Source: Nocardiopsis eucommiae (lineage in GTDB: Bacteria > Actinomycetota > Actinomycetes > Streptosporangiales > Streptosporangiaceae). From it: 64,000 bases of DNA. Made by a program: the position numbers and the translations under genes. Shown here piece by piece: positions 29,223 through 38,525 of the stretch (positions within the stretch are counted from its first letter, which is position 1; every line of letters begins with the position of its first letter). The notes under the pieces are model-generated. The model had not been told where the DNA came from, did not search any database, and saw only the letters and a list, made by a program, of their open reading frames with translations. The DNA lies in NCBI GenBank assembly GCA_018388625.1, contig CP074402.1, forward strand, positions 3,410,001-3,474,000. The letters are read 5' to 3'.

Positions 29223-30617
29223 ATGTCAACCCACCATCCGGAGGCGCCGTCCCAGCGCAGGTTCGCGGCCCGTCCGGTGTCCCTCCTCCCCATCGAGGCA
29301 CTCGCCGACAGGGCCCTGTCCAGCGACCTGCTGCGCTCCGCCGTCGACCTCGCCCGCTGGTGCGGCCCGGTCACCCCAGTGGACGTGGACGGCGTACCGG
29401 ACCCGCAGGACGTGCGTACGGCGATCGAGAGGTGCGGCCTGTGGCCGCGTGCCCTCGACCGCACCCCGGAACGACGTGCGGCCTGGGCCGACGGGATCAC
29501 TTCGGCGACCCAGGCCGAGGACTTCCTGGCCGCCTGGCGCACGGCCCAGCACCTGGGCATGATCGAGTGCGAGACCGGCCAGGCCCGCCCCACCCCGGAC
29601 CTGGAGCGCTGGCTCGACTCCCCGGGCCGGGTGCTGCGGTGGTGGACGCTGGCCTTCCACTCGTGCGTCGAACAGTCCCTGCGCGGTATCGCGGGGCTCG
29701 AACCCCAGACCACGCTGGCACGCCTGTACGAGTCACCCAACGGTGCGCGTGTACCCCTGCGCCTGGTCACCCAGGAGATCCTGCCCGCCCGGGAGGCGCA
29801 CTACCTTCCGGCACGCTGCCCCGCCTGGAACAGCGTCCGGCTGACCCGGGCACTGTGGCGGCTCAGCGACACCGGAGCGATCTCCCTGGGCTGGTACGGT
29901 CCCCGTTCCGACGGCGCCGGAGCGCGCACACCCCGCGCCGCGCCGTCCTGGGTCCAGCTCACCGACCTCGGTCGCTTCGGGATCCGGCAGATCCTCCTGG
30001 CCGAGGAGCAGTCCGCTCCCCTGACCGAGGAGTTCGTCCGACTCGACGCGGACGAGTTCCTGGACGCCCTGGCCGACTTCTCACCCGACGGCCAGCTCGT
30101 CGCCCTCACGGCCTGGCTGGACGCCCGTTCCCCCGAACAGGCCCTCCGGGAGATCGTCACCGTCTCCTCCGGGCCCGGGCTGGCCCTGCGCCGGTGGAAC
30201 GCCACCATGGCGCTGGGCACCATCAGCTCTCGGGTGGAACCCCAGTTGTACGCCCTGCTCCGCAGCGGGGACCCGACCCTGGCCGGTCTGGCTTCCGTGG
30301 TCCTGCTGGCCTCGCGTATGCTCTCCGAGCCCGAGCGGGCGAGGCTGACCGCCCAGTTCGGCCACTGGACCGCCATCGACATGTTCGCGGCGGCCACCTG
30401 CCTGGGTGAGACCGGCCTGAAGTCGTTCCTGGTCTCCGAGGCGGCCGAGGGCATCGACCGCTTCCTGCTCGACGACGTCACCCGGCTGTGGCGGCCCGAG
30501 CACCCCGACACACGCTCGGTCCTGCGGCTGCTGGGGCAGCACCACCCGGACCCGTCGATCGCGGCCAGGGCGCGGGCCGCCTCCGCCCACGCCCCGCCCC
30601 GCGCCGAGGGCTCCTGA
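29223..30617 (+). CDS. Uncharacterised protein, paralog family member B1
   Basis: Protein of 464 aa, intact frame, no signal or membrane segment. It aligns by eye with the gene at 34570 from end to end: AARPVSLLPIEALADRAL/AARPVSLLPHDALARMAL, DVRTAIERCGLWP/DARTAITRFALWP, LWRLSDTGAI/LWQLSDTGAV, LTDLGRFGIRQILL/LTALGRYGVRRLLL, and WLDARSPEQALREI/WLDRRGPAEALRQI. The last third is HEAT-like helical pairs (VEPQLYALLRSGDPTLAGLA). ATG 29223 follows the purine-rich GAGGAGAAG and GGGGG. It is convergent with gltS, with a gap of 7 bases. Function unknown. Confidence 0.6.
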   Translation: MSTHHPEAPSQRRFAARPVSLLPIEALADRALSSDLLRSAVDLARWCGPVTPVDVDGVPDPQDVRTAIERCGLWPRALDRTPERRAAWADGITSATQAEDFLAAWRTAQHLGMIECETGQARPTPDLERWLDSPGRVLRWWTLAFHSCVEQSLRGIAGLEPQTTLARLYESPNGARVPLRLVTQEILPAREAHYLPARCPAWNSVRLTRALWRLSDTGAISLGWYGPRSDGAGARTPRAAPSWVQLTDLGRFGIRQILLAEEQSAPLTEEFVRLDADEFLDALADFSPDGQLVALTAWLDARSPEQALREIVTVSSGPGLALRRWNATMALGTISSRVEPQLYALLRSGDPTLAGLASVVLLASRMLSEPERARLTAQFGHWTAIDMFAAATCLGETGLKSFLVSEAAEGIDRFLLDDVTRLWRPEHPDTRSVLRLLGQHHPDPSIAARARAASAHAPPRAEGS

Positions 30618-30624
30618 GCCAGTC

Positions 30625-32111
30625 CTAGGCGACCGGGACCTGCTCCTGGCCGTTCTGTTCCGCCCGCTGCTCCTCCCTGCGGCGCCTGCGCCGCAGCACG
30701 ACCAGGCCGAAGAAGAGCGAGGCGACCATCGTCGCGGCCATGATGGCCAGGAATCCCCACGGCCCGACCAGCGGACTCACGATCAGCGGGATCGCGGCGG
30801 CGGTGACCAGACCACCGCCGAAGAACGGCTCGAACACCAGCTGCTTGTACCCGAACGCCGGGTAGGCGGGGGTCCTCACCTCGGGGTCGACCACGCGCAT
30901 GAGCACCATGCCGGTGGCGGTGACGCCCAGGGACTGGCCGAACTCACCGATGCCGCGCTCGAACCAGTAGTTCGGCATGATCCTCGGCGCGAGGAACAGG
31001 AAGGCGAACAGGCACCAGAGGATGCCCGCGACGGACAGGATCGCGAACGTGGCGATGTTGTCCGCGATGGCCTGGAGGGACAGGGTCGCCATGGCGGCGA
31101 TGACCAGCACGTCGAGCGACAGGCCCTGGATCCGCTCCACGGACTGCTCGTCCACGATGTCGTTGCGGTCGAACCGGTCGATGAACAGCTGCACGATGAT
31201 GCCGCCGATCATCGCCAGCGGGAACAGCGGGACGTAGGCCATGATCTCGATGCTGTCGGCCCACACGACCTGCTCGACCCACTGGAGGCCCGACAGGATG
31301 AGCTGGCCGATGATCACCGCGAGGGCCACCAGGCCGAAGTGCAGCGTCAGCGGGTCCATGGAGGAGGGGTGGACCGTCATCATCGAACCGGGGTGCGCTT
31401 CTCGGGCTCGACCAGGCCGGCCTGCTCGCGGTCCGTGCCCTTGCTGTCGGAGCTGATCACGCTGGTCTTGCCGCGACGGGCACCCCAGTTGATCAGGATG
31501 ATGCCGATGACGACGCCGGAGAGCAGACCGACGGTGGCCATGCCCAGCGCCAGGTCCTGGCCCTCGGCCCAGCCGACCTGTTGGAAGGTGTCGCCGAGCC
31601 CCGCGGCGGTGCCGTGTCCGCCGAGGAAGCCGATCTCGATCAGCGCGCCGGAGATCACCGGGACGCCGAAGAACGGCGCCAGGACCAGCAGGGCGAGCAG
31701 CAGACCGATGACGTACTGACCGCTGGCCACGGTGATGCCGAAGGAGAGGTTCGGTCCGGCCAGGTCGATCGCCTCACGCATCTTCGGCATGCGTTTGCCC
31801 AGGAAGAGGCTGGCGAAGACCACCGAGATCAGGAGGCCGGGCAGTGAGGACCACACGGACATGATGTCGACGCCGAAGAGCCCGCCCTCGGCCGCGCGCT
31901 CCGCGAACCCGACGGCGATGCCCTGGTCGGCCAGCAGCCCCATGGCCCTGCCGAAGAGGTCGGGGCCGAGCAGGAGCGCGATCCCCCCACCGATGATCGA
32001 ACTGGGCAGGTACAGCTTCTGGGTCAGCTTCCACCTGACGCGGACGAGCTTGGAGACCAGAAGCAGCACCCCCAGAAGGAGCAGTGCCAGACCAACGGTG
32101 TTAGGGGACAT
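30625..32111 (-). CDS. gltS: Sodium/glutamate symporter GltS family, frame broken once
   Basis: About 495 aa if read as one gene. The first half has LYLPSSIIGGGIALLLGP, a helix series and GFLGGHGTAAGLGDTF, the GHGTA motif of GltS. The second half has LALVGLAVIIG-type helices (LVALAVIIGQLILSGL) and FEPFFGGGLVTAAAIPLIVS. As given, the halves are separate frames overlapping at ATGA (31380-31383). Adding one base to the G run at 31390-31393 joins EKRTP to GSMMTVHPSSMDPLTLHFG, the same kind of repair needed in about 26 other genes here, so I favour one gene over a true two-subunit form. It would import glutamate with sodium. Confidence 0.8.
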
Positions 32112-32510
32112 GTCTACCTCTCAGTACGGTCCCGTGGCGTGCGGGGGCACGACAGACGTGCCTCAGCGCGCACGGAACCCGAAGAGGGCACACGGACGCA
32201 CGGGGGCTGTGGCTGGGTGGTGGATCGCGACCGACAGTGACCGAGTGACGCGAACGCAGGGGGAATCCTACACACGGTCACGCGGGCTCCAGGACCACCC
32301 TCGACCAGCCGGACCAGTGCTGTTACCCAGCAGTAATCTTCGCCCCGGAACGCTTCATTCCCTACAGGAATCGGGGGAAATCGGGAAACACCGTGGTTGG
32401 CGCGTTCACGCACCGTCAACCTCCTCGCACCCCGCGCCGGGGTCGCCGTGCACTACCCGATACGCACGTGCTCCACACACAGTGACCACCCGCTGTCGCG
32501 GTGAGGATGA
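32112..32510. other. Intergenic region upstream of gltS
   Basis: About 400 bases without a gene. A minus-strand TAGGAT (rc 32266-32271) is a possible gltS -10. Around 32325-32340 there is a short dyad CTG-TTACC-CAG. I see no terminator for the minus-strand gene that ends at 32511. Confidence 0.3.
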
Positions 32511-34364
32511 TCATGCTCCGTCCGTACGCGCGTCCCCTCCGTACCACCCCGGTCCGAAGAGCTCCCCGGCCGCCTCGCACAGCTCCCGGTGACGCTCCTC
32601 CTCCGGTCCGACCAGACCACCAGGCTCCTCGCTACGGTCCCCGGGCACCCGGCTGCCCCGTTCCTCCGACCCCACGGTGACGCCACCCCCTCCTTCCAAC
32701 GGGGTCAGTCCCAGAGCCCGACGGACGGCCTCCACCGTCCCCGGGCTCCCGTGCGGCCAGGTCTCCCACCGGCCCCGGCAGCGCCGCGACAGCGCCCGGC
32801 CGACCTCGGTGGTCGCGCCGCCGAAGACCGCCCCGAGCACCTCCGCCTCCCGCAGCGCACGCAGCACCCGGCCCGCCGTGTCGGGTTCCCCCTCCACGGA
32901 AGGCTGGTGCCAGGTGACCGCCGAGACCAGCCACCGCGCGCCCGTCGGCGGTTCGCGTCCCTCGGCGCGATCCGCGAGCAGCCGTCGACCCTCCACTCCG
33001 GTGCTGGTCCCCCAGGGGAGGTCGTTGAGCACGCACGCCAGGGCCCACCGCGTCCGGGCCCGTCCTGACCGCACCCGGACGAGGGACGCGCTCTCCGGGG
33101 TCGGCCACCACAGCGCGGCGTCCTCCGTTCCCGCCCAGGCCTCCGCCAGCGCGGCGAGTCTGGTCTCCGTGTCGAGGCCACGCCAGACCCCCACTTGGTC
33201 GGACGGCGCGACCCGGCCCTGGTGAACGGTGAGGAGCCCCAGGACGGCTCCGGCCTCCAGCCAGACCCTGGCGAGGTCCTCGTCGCCTCCGGCGACCCGG
33301 GTGAGGCGCTGTCTCCCCTGCTTCATGAGGAACCCGTCCCGGCGCAACCTGGGCGGGCGTTCGGTGACCGCGTCCAGGAGCCGCGCGTCCGCTCCGGCCA
33401 GGGCGGTGAGGGCGCGTCGCGCGCCCTCGGCCACGTCGGCGCCGCCGCCGGGCGTCATCCGGTCCACGGGAACGCCCACCACCGGCCGCGGCGCGGGTTC
33501 GAACGGCCAGGGATGGGCGCCGCGGACCGCCAGCGCCACCTCCTTCGGCATCACGAGCCCGTCGCCGGGACGATCCGGGGGCAGCAACAGGCCGTGCTCG
33601 AACATCCAGTCCAGGTCCGGGTCTCCGGTCCCCTCCGCCGGGACGTGGAGCGGTTCTCCCTCCGCCCTCGTGAGGAACGCCCGCGCCTCCGTCCCGAGGA
33701 AGGCGTGGTCCAGCAGCAGGTGGGCGACGTCGTGCCGCGCGGCGTGCCAGAGCTCCAACACGCGTTCGGGTGCGCCCAGGACCGCCTCGATCCCGCCGGT
33801 CAGAGCGCCCCGGCCCTCAGTGGGGTCCAGGCCCAGGGTCAGCGCGATCCGACGGACACCGGCGAGGTCGAGCTCACCCAGTCCGGAGCGGACCGGGGGC
33901 GGCACACGGGGCAGACCGAACTGTGCGAAGGCGTCGTCGGGGAGGTGGTAACCGCACCGGCCGTCCGGCCACAGCAGTGCCAGCGCCACGAGATCGGAGA
34001 CGGTCTCCTCCGCGCGGACCCGCGCCAGGCCGGGGCGGTCGGCGTCCACCCTCGCCAGCAGCGTCTCGTGACCCACCGGACCCGGCACCCTCTCCCCGGT
34101 CGGTCCGTTGCCTGCCGGAGGCGCGCCGAGGCGGTCGCGGTCCTCCACCGCGCCGACCGCCGCGTAGAGCACCTGGTGGTGGGCGAGGGTCAGCCGCTCG
34201 AAGGCACGCGGGCGGTAGGCCAGGATCGGCAGCAGGTGCAGGAGGGTCTGCGGGGTGGCCCGGGCGTAGCGCACCACCCCCTCGGCGAGGGTGGCGAGGA
34301 GGTCCGCGACCCCTTCGGCGGTCATCGAGCGGACATGCGACTCCAGCGCTGCGCGACGGTCCAT
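32511..34364 (-). CDS. Helicase-associated (XPB/Ssl2-like N-terminal) domain protein
   Basis: Protein of 617 aa, intact frame. It resembles the actinobacterial helicase-associated family (Helicase_C_3-like): an N-terminal series of winged-helix units (LLHLLPILAYRPRAFERLTL, VSDLVALALLWPDGR), then DLDWMFEHGLLLPPDRPGDG and LVMPKEVALAVRGAHPWPFE, then RDGFLMKQGRQRLTRVAGGD. There is no ATPase motif, and it is shorter than the 750-850 aa I expect for the family. Its start is notable: TAGGCT (rc 34371-34376) lies 6 bases before the ATG, the arrangement of a leaderless actinobacterial transcript. Function unknown; flanked by B1/gltS and B2. Confidence 0.65.
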   Translation of the reverse strand: MDRRAALESHVRSMTAEGVADLLATLAEGVVRYARATPQTLLHLLPILAYRPRAFERLTLAHHQVLYAAVGAVEDRDRLGAPPAGNGPTGERVPGPVGHETLLARVDADRPGLARVRAEETVSDLVALALLWPDGRCGYHLPDDAFAQFGLPRVPPPVRSGLGELDLAGVRRIALTLGLDPTEGRGALTGGIEAVLGAPERVLELWHAARHDVAHLLLDHAFLGTEARAFLTRAEGEPLHVPAEGTGDPDLDWMFEHGLLLPPDRPGDGLVMPKEVALAVRGAHPWPFEPAPRPVVGVPVDRMTPGGGADVAEGARRALTALAGADARLLDAVTERPPRLRRDGFLMKQGRQRLTRVAGGDEDLARVWLEAGAVLGLLTVHQGRVAPSDQVGVWRGLDTETRLAALAEAWAGTEDAALWWPTPESASLVRVRSGRARTRWALACVLNDLPWGTSTGVEGRRLLADRAEGREPPTGARWLVSAVTWHQPSVEGEPDTAGRVLRALREAEVLGAVFGGATTEVGRALSRRCRGRWETWPHGSPGTVEAVRRALGLTPLEGGGGVTVGSEERGSRVPGDRSEEPGGLVGPEEERHRELCEAAGELFGPGWYGGDARTDGA

Positions 34365-34569
34365 TCCCTCAGCCTAGACAGCCCACGTCCACGGCACCGG
34401 ATCCGAACGGCGTTCTGTGGACGACCAGCTCCCGGGTTCGTACCGATCTGCGGGAAACCGCCCCGCCGCCCCTCGCGGGAGCGGTACAAGAGGAACTCAC
34501 GAAGACCTGCGGAACACTCCCCGGACCAAGGTCCGCAGACGAACACCCGAAGAGAAACCGGGAGCGGAC

Positions 34570-35958
34570 ATGCCCTCTCATGACCCGTCGAACCCGGAGC
34601 ACCCACCCCTCGCCGCAAGGCCCGTGTCACTGCTCCCCCACGACGCACTCGCCCGCATGGCGCTGGACTCCCCGCTGCTGTGCGACGCCCTCAGCCTGGC
34701 CCGGTGGAGCGCCCCGGGCACCCCGGTGACCCGGCACGGTGTGCCCGGCATCGACGACGCCCGGACCGCCATCACCCGGTTCGCGCTCTGGCCGCCCGAC
34801 CTCCCCAGCCTGGTCACCGAACGCGCCACCTGGCTGGGCGGCCTCCACTCGGTGGCCGAGGTCGCCCACTTCGTCGTCCCCTGGTCCGCCGCGCTGCGCC
34901 TCGGTCTGGTGGAGATCGACAACGAACGCGCCCGTCCCGCCCCGGGGCTCGAACACCGGGTCCGCGACCCCGAACAGGTCCTGGGCTGGTGGTTCCAGGA
35001 GTTCGAGCACACCATCGAGCACGCCCGCGGCGACCTCGCGCCCACGGACCCGCCCGTCCCGGGCACCACCGGCCCCGACCTGCTCCCCGGAGTACTGCGC
35101 CACCTCTACGAAGCACCGGACGGCTCCCGCCCGGACCTGGACACGCTGGCACGCGAGGCGCTGCTCGCCCCGCCGCCGCCTCCGTCCAGAGCCACCGACC
35201 TGTTGTTGCACGTCCTGTGGCAGCTCTCCGACACCGGGGCGGTCACTCTGGACCACCGCCCCACCCGCGCCTCCGGGCCGGACCGCCACGGTCACTGCAC
35301 GGTCGAACTCACCGCGCTGGGGCGGTACGGGGTCCGTCGGCTTCTGTTGGAGGTGGGCATCCACGCACCGCTGGTGGACACCCTCGCGGGTGCCGGGGCC
35401 GCTCGGTTCCTGGACGCGCTGTCCGTGCTGCCCGTCGAGGAGCGGCTCGCGGAGGCGGGACCGTGGCTGGACCGGCGCGGCCCCGCCGAGGCGCTACGGC
35501 AGATCAGCGAGGTCGTCTCAGGGCCGGGCGTGGCCCTCCGCCGCTGGGTGGGCACCCAGGTCCTCAACACCACCAGCTCCGAGCTGGAACCCGAACTGCG
35601 TTCCCTGCTCCACTCGCCGCGCCCCGCCGTGGCCAGTATGGCGGCGGTGGTCCTGCTCTCCTCGGGGATGCTCACCCAGCGCGGCATCGACCGGGTCCTG
35701 GGTGAGCACGGGTCGTGGGTGGTGATCGACGTGATCGCGGCGGCGCTGACACCGGACAACGCGGACCTCCCGGAGTTCCTGTCCGCGCGGGGCGCACCGG
35801 ACGTCGAGCGGACCGTGCTGGCGGACCCCGACCCGGTCCGTCTGAGGGCCCACCCGGACACCCTCCCGGTCCTGGACGCGCTGGCCCGGCACCACCCCGA
35901 CGCGGACACCGCCGCCCGGGCGTGCGACCTGGCCCGGCGGCTGCGCGACCAGATCTGA
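34570..35958 (+). CDS. Uncharacterised protein, paralog family member B2
   Basis: Protein of 462 aa, intact frame, clearly related to B1 over its whole length (see that entry for aligned blocks). It has RFLDALSVLPVEERLAEAGP before the WLDRRGPAEALRQI block and HEAT-like helical pairs near the end (LEPELRSLLHSPRPAVASMA). The ATG has GGGAG 5 bases upstream. It diverges from the helicase-associated gene. No function can be assigned. Confidence 0.6.
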   Translation: MPSHDPSNPEHPPLAARPVSLLPHDALARMALDSPLLCDALSLARWSAPGTPVTRHGVPGIDDARTAITRFALWPPDLPSLVTERATWLGGLHSVAEVAHFVVPWSAALRLGLVEIDNERARPAPGLEHRVRDPEQVLGWWFQEFEHTIEHARGDLAPTDPPVPGTTGPDLLPGVLRHLYEAPDGSRPDLDTLAREALLAPPPPPSRATDLLLHVLWQLSDTGAVTLDHRPTRASGPDRHGHCTVELTALGRYGVRRLLLEVGIHAPLVDTLAGAGAARFLDALSVLPVEERLAEAGPWLDRRGPAEALRQISEVVSGPGVALRRWVGTQVLNTTSSELEPELRSLLHSPRPAVASMAAVVLLSSGMLTQRGIDRVLGEHGSWVVIDVIAAALTPDNADLPEFLSARGAPDVERTVLADPDPVRLRAHPDTLPVLDALARHHPDADTAARACDLARRLRDQI

Positions 35959-36227
35959 CCGCCGAACCCCATCTCAAGTCCTGGCGCACCGGGGAGTCGA
36001 CGAGCGGCGCGAACTCCTCGTCGGGGGTGTGCGGGGTCACCGACCTGGTCTCGTGGTCGAGGTCCGTCCGACCGGACGCAGGTTGAGCGGTGCTCCCTGA
36101 GCGCGGCCCCGTGACCCCGGGTGCCACCAGTACGGCTGCGGACCGGTCGGGAGGTGTTCGCGGCCCCTTCCCACCGTCTGGCACCGACGGCCCGTGTCCA
36201 CCCGCTCACGGGACCGGAGCCCGGGCT

Positions 36228-36640
36228 CTACTGGGCGTCGACGTAGACCCAGGCTCCCTCGTGACGCAGGAACCGGCTCCGCTCGTGCACCCTCGCGGAC
36301 CGACCGTCCTCCCGGTAGTGGGCGCGGAACTCGACCATGCCCTCGTTGTGGAAGGGGTGCCCTCCTCAGTGGCAAGGATCTCCAACCGGACCCACTCGGT
36401 GTCCGTGTCCAGCCCGACGTCGGCCGGACGGGTGTCCGGGTGCCAGGACCGGAGCAGGTACGCCTCGTCACCGACGGCGAAGGCGCTGTACCGCGAGCGC
36501 ATGAGATCCTCGGCGGTGGCCGCCCTGGCGGAGCCGTCGTGCAGCCTTCCACAGCACTGGCCGTACGACCTCGTCCTGCCGCAGGGGCATGCGTGGTCCG
36601 CGGTCGGGGGCGGCTGGTGACGTGGGGCGCGCTTCGACAT
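36228..36640 (-). CDS. YchJ-family SEC-C zinc-binding protein, frame broken once
   Basis: About 137 aa. The N-terminal SEC-C metal motif is ACPCGRTRSYGQCCGRLHDG. The YchJ core follows: ATAEDLMRSRYSAFAVGDEA, YLLRSWHPDTRP, and after repair EEGHPFHNEGMVEFRAHYRE, then the end HEGAWVYVDAQ. Adding one base to the short C run at 36360-36362 joins EILATEE to GHPFHNEG and brings the stop at 36228 into frame. The molecular role of the family is unknown. GGAGGG is immediately upstream of the ATG, which is closer than usual. Confidence 0.8.
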
Positions 36641-36941
36641 CCCTCCATTGTGGCGGCTGCCCGGGACCTTGGCGGACGCCGACGGCGGGCGTCCGTGTCG
36701 GGAGAGGGTCCGACACGGGCGACCGACCGGACTACGGTCCGGGATGGTGGGGCTGGCGGGGGTCCGGGGGCGGGAGCGAGCGGGGCGGAGGTCCGTCATC
36801 GGGAGCGGGGCGTGGACGAGGGATCGGGAGTACGTTTCCTGTTCGCGCTTCGTTGTCCATCCAAGGGAACCGTACCCAGGACACCGGTGCGCATAAAACC
36901 CGAAAACACCTTTTCCTCGCGCCGCACCCTTTATCGACGCC
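36641..36941. other. Intergenic stretch without a recognised feature
   Basis: About 300 bases between two minus-strand genes. I found no gene with a plausible ribosome site, no RNA motif and no strong hairpin. It must contain the promoter of the YchJ-like gene, but no clear hexamers stand out. Confidence 0.3.
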
Positions 36942-37540
36942 TCATTCCGGCGGATCCCAGGAACGGTTCCAGGAGGTCAGGACCGGACGCCCGTGTTCCG
37001 TTCCGAGTGTGCTGACGGAGCCGGTGTCGAGACGGAACAGCGCGCCCCCGGAAGGCGGCAGACCCAGCCTCCTCGCGGTGAGCACACGCAGGAGGTGGCT
37101 GTGGGCCACCAGGGCCACATCGCCCCGCTCCAGCGCGGAGGAGAGGTCGTGGAGCACCCGGTCGGCCCGCGCTCCCACCTGCTCCGGGTTCTCCCCGGGA
37201 AACCCCTCCGATCCCGGGGGCACCCCGTCGGTCCACAGGTTCCAGTCGGGCCGCTCCCGGTGGATCTCGCGGGTGGTGATCCCCTCGTAGGCACCGTAGT
37301 CCCATTCCACGAGATCGGAGTGGGTCCGGGCGCCGCCGAGACCGGCGAGTGCGGCGGTGCGCACGGCTCGGCCGAGGGGCTGGTGAGTACGAGCTCGAAC
37401 CGGTGGTCCGCCAGCAGCGGGCGGACCGACCGTGCCTGCCGCTCACCCTCCTCGGTCAGTGGCAGGTCGGTGCGGCCGGTGTGCCGTCCCGCCCTGCTCC
37501 ACTCGGTCTGTCCGTGCCTGACCAACACCAGTGCGCCCAT
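36942..37540 (-). CDS. Histidine phosphatase family protein (phosphoglycerate mutase-like), frame broken once
   Basis: About 199 aa. It starts [15 protein letters not shown], with the catalytic RHG, continues [26 protein letters not shown], then [15 protein letters not shown], and has the second catalytic His in [13 protein letters not shown]. It could act on small phosphate esters; the substrate is not predictable. Adding one base to the G run at 37376-37379 joins LTSPL to [14 protein letters not shown]. The ATG has AGGAAG 5 bases upstream. Confidence 0.88.
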
Positions 37541-37736
37541 CCGGGCTTCCTGCCCGGTACACGGTCAGCACATTCCCCCGTGCGCGGAAAGCCTCCGGAG
37601 TCCACGGCGGAAAAGGCACGCGAATCCTAACAAAAAATGACCTCTGCGCACCAAAGGGACGGTCACCCGACGCGAAGATAGGATGCGAGTCGATTCACCA
37701 GCACGAACGCAGGCCACCCCCAGGAGGAACAGAGAA
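37541..37736. promoter_or_regulatory. Divergent promoter region, histidine phosphatase and methyltransferase
   Basis: Two TAGGAT motifs point away from each other: rc 37624-37629 for the phosphatase and 37679-37684 for the methyltransferase, the latter with a GGGACG that could be its -35 at 17 bases. AGGAGG at 37722-37727 is the ribosome site of the methyltransferase. Confidence 0.4.
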
Positions 37737-38466
37737 ATGCCCACCGTTGATTGGAATCGCCGGACCTGGGGCGGCACGCACTCGTGGGAACGCGACGGCG
37801 ACGAATGGGCCCACATGGCGTCGTACTGCGGCCAACCCTACGAGGAGTGGAAGGCCGGGCTCGTCGAGGAGCTCCTCGTCCCGGGGCGGTCCGGGGCACG
37901 TCCCTGGAGGTCGGCCCGGGCCACGGCCGCTGGACCGAGCACCTCCTGGAGCGCTCCGACCGGGTCTGGATCGTGGACGTCAACGAGAGCTGCCTGGAGC
38001 GGTGCCGTGAGCGGTTCGCCGATCGCCACGGTCTGAACGTCCACCACACCACCGGGTACTCGATGGAACCGGTGCCGGACGCGTCCGTCGCGTTCGTGTG
38101 GTCCTTCGACGTCTTCGTCCACCTGGACCCGGACGTGATCATCGGCTACCTCGGGGAGGCCGCGCGCGTGATGGAGCCGGGGGCGACCGCGGTGATCCAC
38201 CACGCGGGCAAACCGGACTGGTCGCTGCGCCTGGCCCCGGTGAACCGCCGTGCGGGCCGCCCGGGCAGGATCGCCCAACGGTGGCTGAGCCAGCGTCGGT
38301 GGCGCGACGACGGCAACCGCTCCGACGTCTCCCCGAGGCCTTCGCCCGATGGGCCCGGGAGGCTGGGCTGGAGGTCACCGGGCAGCGGACCTCCTGGGGC
38401 CCCGACGGGCGGTACACCGTCGACAAGTACCGCGACTGCGTCACCGAGCTCCGCAAGCCCTCCTGA
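37737..38466 (+). CDS. Class I SAM-dependent methyltransferase, frame broken twice
   Basis: About 243 aa. The SAM-binding glycine loop is SLEVGPGHGRWTEHLL, followed by VWIVDVNESCLERCRERF (acidic end of beta-2), SVAFVWSFDVFVHLDPDVII and AARVMEPGATAVIHHAG. Gaps are inferred at G run 37893-37896 (joining PGRSG to GTSLEVGPG) and C run 38331-38334 (joining RSDVSP to EAFARWAREAGL). The end reads TVDKYRDCVTELRKPS. The methyl acceptor is unknown. The ATG at 37737 has AGGAGG 9 bases upstream. Confidence 0.82.
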
Positions 38467-38473
38467 CACACGG

Positions 38474-38505
38474 GGCCCCGGCCACTGTCCTCAGTGACCG
38501 GGGCC
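38474..38505. terminator. Bidirectional terminator hairpin
   Basis: GGCCCCGGCCACTG (38474-38487), loop TCCT, CAGTGACCGGGGCC (38492-38505): a 14-bp stem with one G-U type mismatch, placed between the convergent methyltransferase and ABC ATPase genes. There is no U-tract, as is usual in actinobacteria. Confidence 0.75.
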
Positions 38506-38525
38506 TGTCACACCAGCGACGCCGG

